A program made the translations under genes and the position numbers. The notes beneath the pieces were generated by a model, which was not told the origin of the DNA, searched no databases, and saw only the letters and a list, made by a program, of their open reading frames with translations. Shown here piece by piece: positions 6,775-13,226 of a stretch of 28,312 nucleotides of DNA (the stretch's first letter is position 1; every line of letters starts with the position of its first letter). The stretch is from a virus, in the IMG/VR virus record IMGVR_UViG_3300030109_000861, positions 1 through 28,312 of that record. One strand, 5' to 3'.

Positions 6775-8525
6775 AAACATTAGTATTTGACATAGAAACA
6801 GATGGCTTAGACCCAAATAATATTTGGTGTATTTCAACAGTAGATGCAGAAACTAGCCAAGCTATATCATATGGGCCAGATAAATTAGTAGATGGAATAC
6901 AATCTTTAAAATCTGCTGATAAATTAGTCGGTCATAATATAATTGGATATGACATTCCAGTTATCAAAAAACTAATGGATGTAGATTTATCTAAACATGC
7001 TAAGATTGTAGATACTTTAGTTTTGTCTAGGTTATTTAATCCGGTACGAGAAGGCGGTCACAGTTTAGAAAGTTGGGGTTATCGTGTTGGTCATAGAAAA
7101 ACAAACTTTGAAGAATGGGGTGAGTTTACACCAGAGATGTTGTCATACTGTGAAAATGATACGTTATTAAATCATAAAGTATTTAACAGACTCAAATTAG
7201 AATCTTCCGGTTTTAGTTCTCATGCTGTTGGTTTAGAACATTCTGCATCTAAAATTATGGCTGATCAAAGATCACATGGTTTTTTATTAGATATTGAAAA
7301 AGCTTCTATGCTTGTTGCTGGACTATCTGAAAGACTATATGAAGTTGAAACTTTAGTACATGAAACTTTTGTACCGCGAAAGGTTAAGATAGTTTTAAAA
7401 GCTACGTTTACTAAGTCTGGTGCATTATCTAAGATGGCAGCTATACAAGGTAGCGTAAAGAAAAGTCGTTTAACTTCAGAAGAGTATGATGAAATTTCAA
7501 TTAAACGTAAAATAACTAGAATAAATGAGGAGCCTTTTAATTTAGGTTCACGCAAACAAATCGGTGAATACCTAATTGATTTTGGATGGGAGCCAAAGAA
7601 GTTTACTCCAACTGGTCAACCAATAGTTGATGAGGGTACGTTAAGTAAAATAAAAGATATACCTGAAGCACAATTAATTGCAGAGTATTTACTATTACAA
7701 AAACGTATTGCTCAGTTAACTTCATGGATAAAAGAAGTCCATGATGATAATAGGGTACGTGGGTTTGTTAATCCTAATGGTACTATTACTGGACGCATGA
7801 CACACAACAGCCCTAACATGGCTCAATGTCCAAGTGTAAGATCACCTTACGGTAAGGAGTGTAGGGAATGTTGGACAGTTCCAGAGGGTTACAAGTTAGT
7901 AGGCATTGATGCTAGTGGATTAGAACTACGTATGCTTGCACACTACATGAATGATGAGGGATACACAAATGAAATATTGCATGGAGACATACACACGGCT
8001 AATCAAAAGCTTGCAGGGCTTGAATCAAGAGATCAGAGTAAGACATTCATCTATGCACTCATCTACGGAGCCGGAAATGCAAAACTTGGTTCGGTGGTTG
8101 GAGGAAACAAAGAAGATGGCGAAAGACTTAGAAGACGTTTCCTTGATAATCTCCCATCATTTAAAAATCTTAGAGACAGAGTTGCAAGAGCAGCAACAAA
8201 AGGGTACGTTAAAGGATTAGACGGACGTAAGATATATGTACGTTCTGAACATGCCGCCCTTAATACTTTATTGCAGGGAGCAGGTGCTATAGTTATGAAG
8301 GAAGCTATGCGTATACTTTATGAAACTATACAAGCAAAACAATTAGATGCACATTTTGTTTGTAATGTACATGATGAATGGCAGATAGAAGTACGAGAAG
8401 ATATGGCTGATGCTGTTGGTATAGCTGGTATTAAATCAATTAAAGATGCCGGAACAGCTTTAAACTTACGGTGTCCATTAACAGGAGAATATAATGTCGG
8501 ATCAAATTGGGCTGAAACTCACTAA
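6771..8525 (+). CDS. family A DNA polymerase with 3'-5' exonuclease
   Basis: 584 aa, a compact replicative polymerase of the T7 gp5 type. The exonuclease domain has Asp7/Glu9 (FDIETDG), Asp61 (NIIGYDIP) and Tyr126/Asp130, so proofreading should be intact. The polymerase motifs are A with Asp380 (VGIDASGLELRML), B (RDQSKTFIYALIYGAG, 420-435) and C with Asp535 (NVHDEW). Motif B carries Tyr428 at the position of E. coli Phe762 and T7 Tyr526. The frame starts at an ATGA overlap with primase-helicase, and the last 32 bases overlap the next gene. Confidence 0.95.
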   Translation: MKTLVFDIETDGLDPNNIWCISTVDAETSQAISYGPDKLVDGIQSLKSADKLVGHNIIGYDIPVIKKLMDVDLSKHAKIVDTLVLSRLFNPVREGGHSLESWGYRVGHRKTNFEEWGEFTPEMLSYCENDTLLNHKVFNRLKLESSGFSSHAVGLEHSASKIMADQRSHGFLLDIEKASMLVAGLSERLYEVETLVHETFVPRKVKIVLKATFTKSGALSKMAAIQGSVKKSRLTSEEYDEISIKRKITRINEEPFNLGSRKQIGEYLIDFGWEPKKFTPTGQPIVDEGTLSKIKDIPEAQLIAEYLLLQKRIAQLTSWIKEVHDDNRVRGFVNPNGTITGRMTHNSPNMAQCPSVRSPYGKECRECWTVPEGYKLVGIDASGLELRMLAHYMNDEGYTNEILHGDIHTANQKLAGLESRDQSKTFIYALIYGAGNAKLGSVVGGNKEDGERLRRRFLDNLPSFKNLRDRVARAATKGYVKGLDGRKIYVRSEHAALNTLLQGAGAIVMKEAMRILYETIQAKQLDAHFVCNVHDEWQIEVREDMADAVGIAGIKSIKDAGTALNLRCPLTGEYNVGSNWAETH

Positions 8526-8835
8526 AGAGTTATCAGATAATAGAAAAGGAGACTTCGCAGAATTTTATGCAGTCACTTGGTTATGGGATCAAGGGTTTGA
8601 TGTATTTAAAAATTGTGGGTGTGATGGGCCAATTGATATGATTGCTTGGAATAAAGAAAATCATGATTTTGTTCTTGTAGATGTTAAAACAATGTCATAT
8701 GATCCTAGATATAAAGATATAACTAATTGTTCTAAAGGTGTAGCAAGGACTCCCTTTCAGAAAAAAATAGGCGTTCAATTTTTAAAGTTTGATCCTTACA
8801 CTAGAAAATTAGAATTTACGGAGCATAGAACATGA
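8494..8835 (+). CDS. PD-(D/E)XK nuclease, Holliday-junction-resolvase-like
   Basis: 113 aa. ATG 8494 follows AGGAGA inside the polymerase gene's end. Candidate active-site residues follow the PD-(D/E)XK order: Glu23 (GDFAEFYA), Asp48 (GPIDMIA), then Asp63-x-Lys65 (LVDVKT). Small single-domain nucleases of this shape are typical in replication clusters of marine phages and resemble archaeal-type resolvases. It probably processes branched or recombining DNA. The exact substrate is not certain, because endonuclease I in the same operon would also resolve junctions. Confidence 0.75.
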   Translation: MSDQIGLKLTKELSDNRKGDFAEFYAVTWLWDQGFDVFKNCGCDGPIDMIAWNKENHDFVLVDVKTMSYDPRYKDITNCSKGVARTPFQKKIGVQFLKFDPYTRKLEFTEHRT

Positions 8836-9692
8836 CATCTTTAAATACATTAGTAGATGACATAAATAAAAGTTTAGAAGATTTATCAGATGGTAAACCT
8901 TTAAACATAACTGAAAAAGATTTAGATTTAACAATGGATCGTATACGTTGTAGTATACTTGAATGGTCTGATCCATCAGAACGTAACTCTAATTTTAGTT
9001 TACGTATGTCTAACATTGGTAGACCTGCAAGACAGTTATGGTTTGAAAAAAATAAACCTTTAGATAATGCAAAACCTAGTGCAGCAACACAAATGAAATT
9101 TCTTTATGGTCATTTACTTGAAGAAATACTTTTAATGATTGTACGTGCAGCAGGACATACAGTAACCGATGAACAAAAGGAAGTAGAAATAAATGGAATT
9201 AAAGGACACATGGACTGCAAAATTGATGGGGAAGTTGTTGATATTAAGACTGCATCTAAGTTTGCTTTTGCTAAATTTAAAAATGGAAATCTACATGATG
9301 ATGATCCGTTTGGGTATATACCGCAGTTGGCTGCGTATGAAAAAGCAGAAGACACATGTAAAGGTGGATTCTTAGTTATTAATAAAGAAGGCGGTGATAT
9401 TTGTTTACATAAACCTGATGATTTATCTAAACCTAATATGAATACAGTAGTATCTAACATAACAAAAGCTTTAGATTCTACACTTATGCCTCCTGTTTGT
9501 TATGCTCCAGTTGAAGAAGGTAAAAAAGGAAACATGAAAATACATAAAAATTGTGTTTACTGTCCATATAAGTTTGAATGTTTTAAAGATTCTAATAACG
9601 GTAAAGGTTTAAGAATTTTTAAATATGCAAATAGATTAGAATATTTAACTAAGATTAATGTTGAGCCGCGTGTTGAAGAGATATTAAAATGA
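8832..9692 (+). CDS. RecB/Cas4-like PD-(D/E)XK exonuclease
   Basis: 286 aa from an ATGA overlap. Nuclease motifs: His94 with Glu97/Glu98 (YGHLLEE), Asp128 (GHMDCKIDG), Asp137-x-Lys139 (VVDIKTAS), and Gln165/Tyr169 (PQLAAY). A C-terminal cysteine group, Cys241, Cys244 and Cys250 (NCVYCPYKFEC), resembles the iron-sulphur part of Cas4/AddB enzymes. The usual N-terminal cysteine next to the conserved Arg is replaced (GRPARQLW), so the cluster may be absent or use another Cys (40 or 223). It likely fills the role of T7 gp6 exonuclease in recombination and host DNA breakdown. Confidence 0.85.
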   Translation: MTSLNTLVDDINKSLEDLSDGKPLNITEKDLDLTMDRIRCSILEWSDPSERNSNFSLRMSNIGRPARQLWFEKNKPLDNAKPSAATQMKFLYGHLLEEILLMIVRAAGHTVTDEQKEVEINGIKGHMDCKIDGEVVDIKTASKFAFAKFKNGNLHDDDPFGYIPQLAAYEKAEDTCKGGFLVINKEGGDICLHKPDDLSKPNMNTVVSNITKALDSTLMPPVCYAPVEEGKKGNMKIHKNCVYCPYKFECFKDSNNGKGLRIFKYANRLEYLTKINVEPRVEEILK

Positions 9693-10003
9693 ATCAAAAA
9701 CAATCAACAGCTATTAGACATAAAGCTAATGAAATTTTTGTAGAGTGGTTACAGGGTTTACTTAATAAAGAAGAAGCTTCTAAAGTATCTATAGATAACT
9801 ATTGGAAGTTTCTTCCTAAACAATCTCATGTGTTTGCTAATAATCAAATATGGTTAGCAGCGTATAGTCCAAGATGGGTAGCAAGAAAAATAAAAAAACT
9901 GTTACATAAAAATCCTACGTTAGATTTAAATACTCTAACTTTAAATGACATTAAAAAAGAAGATAAGCAATGGAAACAGAAAGAGAATCCGTCCCATCTT
10001 TAG
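9689..10003 (+). CDS. hypothetical protein, 104 aa
   Basis: Starts at ATG 9689 (ATGA overlap with the exonuclease gene). It is basic, probably all-helical, with a Trp-rich middle (SIDNYWKFLPKQSH; IWLAAYSPRWVARKIKKLL). No family recognised. Its place between two DNA nucleases and its basic charge suggest a DNA-binding or nuclease-accessory role; this is inference from context. Confidence 0.65.
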   Translation: MNQKQSTAIRHKANEIFVEWLQGLLNKEEASKVSIDNYWKFLPKQSHVFANNQIWLAAYSPRWVARKIKKLLHKNPTLDLNTLTLNDIKKEDKQWKQKENPSHL

Positions 10004-10128
10004 AAATTCTTATTGTTTTATGTGCTGGTTATATTACAGCAGGTAAACCTTTTGATGAACAACTATTGATGGATATGAGAGAAAAATTAGATCAATACTT
10101 TATTGAACAACAAGGTACATTACATTGA
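9970..10128 (+). CDS. hypothetical protein, 52 aa
   Basis: ATG 9970 lies in the end of the preceding gene, and the frame runs to TGA 10126-10128, overlapping the start of endonuclease I. It has an acidic N-terminus, a short hydrophobic helix (LEILIVLCAGYI) and an amphipathic C-terminal helix (FDEQLLMDMREKLDQYF). It fills the gap exactly with coupled junctions. Function unknown. Confidence 0.55.
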   Translation: METERESVPSLEILIVLCAGYITAGKPFDEQLLMDMREKLDQYFIEQQGTLH

Positions 10129-10598
10129 AACCTAAAATTAAAAGTGGCAATAGACGTAAACGTATACCAAGACCAAAAGAAAAAAATTTAATTGTAGGTT
10201 ATGATTCTAATTGGGAATATGAATTACATTCTGGTATCTTTAATAAATGGTCTTTCCACACAGAAAAAATTCCATACACTGTAGAGCATACATACCAACC
10301 AGACTTTGTAAAACAAATAGGAGATAAAACTATTTTATTAGAAGCTAAAGGAAGGTTTTGGGATCACAACGAATACAATAAGTATGTATGGATAGCTAAA
10401 GCATTACCTGAAGATACTGAATTAGTATTTTTATTTGCTAATCCTGAAGCACCTATGCCTCAAGCAACAAGAAGAAAAGACGGCACAAAAAGATCTCATT
10501 GTGAATGGGCATCTTCAAAAGGTTTCCGCTGGTTTAGTGAAGATAGTATACCAGATGATTGGATAGACGTTTCTAAACGAGGTGGGTTCGATGACTAG
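10125..10598 (+). CDS. T7 endonuclease I (gp3-like) Holliday junction resolvase
   Basis: 157 aa, close to T7 gp3 (149 aa). The family's residue order is visible: Asn/Glu helix YDSNWEYEL, then HTYQPDF with the catalytic Asp, then LLEAKGRFW with the Glu-x-Lys pair (TYTPDF and ETKG in T7), and a C-terminal GFRWFSEDSIPDDWID matching the T7 ending. It cuts branched DNA during recombination and packaging and degrades host DNA. It begins with a TTG codon overlapping the previous stop (TTGA); no in-frame ATG lies near. The N-terminal 25 residues are very basic. Confidence 0.9.
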   Translation: MKPKIKSGNRRKRIPRPKEKNLIVGYDSNWEYELHSGIFNKWSFHTEKIPYTVEHTYQPDFVKQIGDKTILLEAKGRFWDHNEYNKYVWIAKALPEDTELVFLFANPEAPMPQATRRKDGTKRSHCEWASSKGFRWFSEDSIPDDWIDVSKRGGFDD

Positions 10599-10749
10599 TG
10601 ATAGAAAACAAGAACGAATTGAAAAGTTTAACAGACATAAGAAAAAGAAAGAGCATACAAAATTTGCTGAAGGTAAATTCAAAGCTCCTAAAAAACGTAA
10701 CAAGTATAAACTAAACATTAACGACATAAATAATATTGAGGAGAATTGA
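10591..10749 (+). CDS. very basic hypothetical protein, 52 aa
   Basis: ATG 10591 overlaps the endonuclease I stop by eight bases, and its TGA (10747-10749) overlaps the reductase ATG. About a third of the residues are Lys or Arg (HKKKKEHTKF; KAPKKRNKYK), with an Asn/Glu-rich end. GAGGAG inside its last codons serves the reductase. A nucleic-acid-binding role is plausible but not shown. Confidence 0.55.
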   Translation: MTSDRKQERIEKFNRHKKKKEHTKFAEGKFKAPKKRNKYKLNINDINNIEEN

Positions 10750-12617
10750 TGGACAGCTATCAACAGTACATACATAAAAGTAGATATGCACGTTATCTAC
10801 CTGAATTAAAAAGACGAGAAACTTGGGGCGAAACAGTTAATCGTTATTTAAATTTTTGGGTTGAGCGTGGAGTTAAATTTACTGACGTAGAAAAAGTAAC
10901 TTTGTTTGATACTATTTTTTCTATGGAAGTTATGCCTAGCATGAGAGCTTTAATGACAGCAGGTGAAGCACTAGACCGTGATAATGTAGCAGGATTTAAT
11001 TGCTCTTATATAACTATTGATAGCCCTAGAGCTTTCGATGAAATGATGTACATTCTTATGTGTGGTACAGGTGTAGGTTTTAGTGTTGAACGCCAATATA
11101 TTTCTAACTTACCAACCGTAGCAGAGGATTTCCATGAAACTGAAACCGTTATTCACATCGCAGATAGTAAAATTGGATGGGCGAAATCGTACAGGGAACT
11201 GGTATCGCTTTTGTATTCAGGCCAATTACCACGATGGGACGCTAGTAGAATTAGACCTTCGGGTTCCCCACTTAAAACTTTCGGAGGTAGAGCAAGTGGC
11301 CCAGAGCCTCTTATTGACCTCTTCAACTTCACAGTTAACATCTTTAAAGGAGCGTCTGGAAGAAAACTTACATCCCTTGAATGCCACGATCTTTGCTGTA
11401 AAATTGCACAGATAGTTGTTGTAGGTGGTGTACGTAGATCAGCTTTAATATCTTTAAGTAATCTTACGGACGATAGAATACGTAGAGCCAAACATGGTCA
11501 ATGGTGGGTTGATGAACCGCAACGTGCTTTGTCTAACAACTCAGCATGTTATACTGAGAAGCCAGACTTTGAAGCTTTCTTAAATGAATGGAGTAGTTTA
11601 TATGAATCAAGATCAGGAGAGCGTGGAATCTTTAGCCGTGTCGCAAGTCAAAAACAAGCTGCAAGAAATGGCAGAAGAGATAGCGAATACGATTTTGGAA
11701 CCAACCCTTGCAGCGAAATTATACTTAGACCAAACCAATTTTGCAACCTGTCAGAAGTGGTTGTCAGACCAAACGATACAGTTGAAGATCTTAAACGGAA
11801 AGTACGAAATGCAACTATCCTTGGAACTCTCCAAGCTACCCTCACCGACTTCAGATATCTTAGAAGAATCTGGGAGAAGAACACATCTGAGGAAGCACTT
11901 TTAGGTGTATCGTTAACCGGGATATTAGATAATCCTTTAATGACTTTAAAAAATAAAAACTTACCTACGGTGTTAGAATGGTTACGTGATGAAGCTGTAA
12001 AGACTAACAAAGAATGGGCAGATAAATTAAATATTAATCAATCAACTGCTATTACTTGTGTTAAACCTAGCGGTACAGTATCCCAGTTAGTAGATAGTGC
12101 TAGTGGAATACACGGAAGATATGCTCCGCATTATATTAGAAGAGTACGTGCTGATTCTCGTGATCCCCTTTGTACTGTACTTGATGAGGCTGGTGTGCCA
12201 TCTGAAATAGATGTTACCTCCCCTACTACTAAAGTATTTAGCTTCCCACAACAAGCTCCTAAGAAGGCTGTATTTGCTTCTGAGCAGACCGGAATGGAAC
12301 AATTAGAATTATGGAAAATTTATCAGGAGTATTGGTGTGAGCATAAACCAAGTATTACAGTCTACTATCGGGATGATGAGTATCTTGCTATTGGCGATTG
12401 GATTTATAATAACTTTGATGATGTATCTGGCATTTCATTTCTTCCCTATAGTGATCATACATATGAGCAAGCCCCATATGAACAAATTACAAAGAAAGAA
12501 TATGATAAACAGATGAAAGATTTCCCAACAAAATTTAATTGGGACATTGAAGAAGAGTCAGATACAACTGAAGGTTCACAGACATTAGCCTGTGTAGGGA
12601 CTTCATGTGAAATATAA
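10749..12617 (+). CDS. nrdJ: class II (B12-dependent) ribonucleotide reductase
   Basis: 622 aa from ATG 10749, five bases after GAGGAG. It converts ribonucleotides to deoxyribonucleotides with adenosylcobalamin, freeing phage DNA synthesis from host supply. Residues match the monomeric Lactobacillus leichmannii RTPR type: first redox Cys85 (FNCSYI), the GTGVGFSVE box, active-site Asn319, Cys321 and Glu323 (NPCSEI), Cys332 eleven residues on (QFCNLSE), a VKPSGTVSQ loop, and C-terminal shuttle Cys615/Cys620 (ACVGTSCEI). It is about 115 residues shorter than RTPR (739 aa), with the missing sequence before the active site. No small subunit or activase gene is nearby, as expected for class II. Confidence 0.95.
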   Translation: MDSYQQYIHKSRYARYLPELKRRETWGETVNRYLNFWVERGVKFTDVEKVTLFDTIFSMEVMPSMRALMTAGEALDRDNVAGFNCSYITIDSPRAFDEMMYILMCGTGVGFSVERQYISNLPTVAEDFHETETVIHIADSKIGWAKSYRELVSLLYSGQLPRWDASRIRPSGSPLKTFGGRASGPEPLIDLFNFTVNIFKGASGRKLTSLECHDLCCKIAQIVVVGGVRRSALISLSNLTDDRIRRAKHGQWWVDEPQRALSNNSACYTEKPDFEAFLNEWSSLYESRSGERGIFSRVASQKQAARNGRRDSEYDFGTNPCSEIILRPNQFCNLSEVVVRPNDTVEDLKRKVRNATILGTLQATLTDFRYLRRIWEKNTSEEALLGVSLTGILDNPLMTLKNKNLPTVLEWLRDEAVKTNKEWADKLNINQSTAITCVKPSGTVSQLVDSASGIHGRYAPHYIRRVRADSRDPLCTVLDEAGVPSEIDVTSPTTKVFSFPQQAPKKAVFASEQTGMEQLELWKIYQEYWCEHKPSITVYYRDDEYLAIGDWIYNNFDDVSGISFLPYSDHTYEQAPYEQITKKEYDKQMKDFPTKFNWDIEEESDTTEGSQTLACVGTSCEI

Positions 12618-12846
12618 TGAAGGAACTATTATAGGTTTTAGAGTCTTGATAGATAAAGAAGGTAACTTAGTTTCTGAAAAAACTGAGTTACCTGACAAAG
12701 ATATTTCTAAAGTATTTAGAACCAAAGGTGATCAATATATAATACGAACAGCCATAAGAAAAATGAAACAACACATTGATAAGATGCATAGTGAAATTGA
12801 ATCAGAAATTGCTGCGACCAACACGCCCAATATTTTAAAATATTAA
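12607..12846 (+). CDS. hypothetical protein, 79 aa
   Basis: Starts at GTG 12607 inside the reductase's last codons. It opens with a short beta-like stretch (GTIIGFRVLIDKEGNLV) and ends in a charged helix (IIRTAIRKMKQHIDKMHSEIESEI). It is the last gene of the + strand arm, and its end overlaps the last gene of the opposite arm by 12 bases. No family recognised. Confidence 0.6.
   Translation: MKYNEGTIIGFRVLIDKEGNLVSEKTELPDKDISKVFRTKGDQYIIRTAIRKMKQHIDKMHSEIESEIAATNTPNILKY
12829..12844. repeat. 16-bp perfect palindrome at the convergent junction
   Basis: AATATTTTAAAATATT is its own reverse complement. It covers the 3' ends of the last genes of both arms: TAA 12844-12846 on + and TAA 12835-12837 on -. 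With only A-T pairs and no G-C stem it is a weak hairpin, so it is not a convincing terminator, but it is the only structure seen where the two arms collide. Confidence 0.7.
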
Positions 12847-12969
12847 AGCCCCAAGTATAAGACCAGCACACAAGCCAGAACAACCAGCAATAACTGCTTG
12901 TTTATATTCATACCAAAAAAAATGAAGCTTGTTTTCTAACTTGCTTTTAAACTTTTCAAATTCTATCAT
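12835..12969 (-). CDS. 44-aa predicted membrane peptide
   Basis: Read on the minus strand from ATG 12969-12967, sharing one base with the stop of the gene before it (TAATG), to TAA 12835-12837. The N-terminus is a charged amphipathic helix (MIEFEKFKSKLENKLHFFWY), followed by a Gly/Cys-rich hydrophobic segment (AVIAGCSGLCAGLILGALIF) ending the protein. It is the last gene of the - strand arm, and its last 12 coding bases overlap the + strand gene tail to tail. Confidence 0.6.
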   Translation of the reverse strand: MIEFEKFKSKLENKLHFFWYEYKQAVIAGCSGLCAGLILGALIF

Positions 12970-13226
12970 TAAACTTCTCCTATACATTTCATTTCAATTA
13001 CCCATGAGCGCGGAAGAACTATTTCCGCATCTCCCTCTGTTATTTCTTTATCTTCTCCTAAAATAAAATGAGGACATACAATAATGTAGTCCTCAGTATC
13101 TTCTAAGATTGTACCGCATGATATAACTGTAGAGGTTCTAAGGCTTTTAAGTTCCTTTAGTTCCCTCCAGCCCATGTTAGATCCACCTGTAGCGTCCTGC
13201 CATTTAACTAAGTAGATGTCATGCAC
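12969..13226 (-). CDS. conserved phage hypothetical protein, 85 aa
   Basis: Starts at GTG 13226-13224, inside the end of the 1066-aa gene. It is a small acidic beta-rich protein opening with YLVKWQDATGGSNMGW and containing STVISCGTILEDTEDYIIV and a late IVLPRSWVIEM. This layout recurs in short phage proteins of unknown function that begin with V-x-W-x-D-A. There is no membrane segment or catalytic motif. It is probably coupled to the large gene upstream. Confidence 0.65.
   Translation of the reverse strand: MHDIYLVKWQDATGGSNMGWRELKELKSLRTSTVISCGTILEDTEDYIIVCPHFILGEDKEITEGDAEIVLPRSWVIEMKCIGEV

Noticed and set aside
7951-8220. 89-codon frame inside the polymerase gene on the + strand
   Set aside because: It covers polymerase motif B in another frame, has no ribosome binding site and no plausible fold.
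11153-12010. Two minus-strand frames of 112 and 120 codons inside the reductase gene
   Set aside because: The + strand frame contains all reductase motifs through this stretch, so these are shadows.
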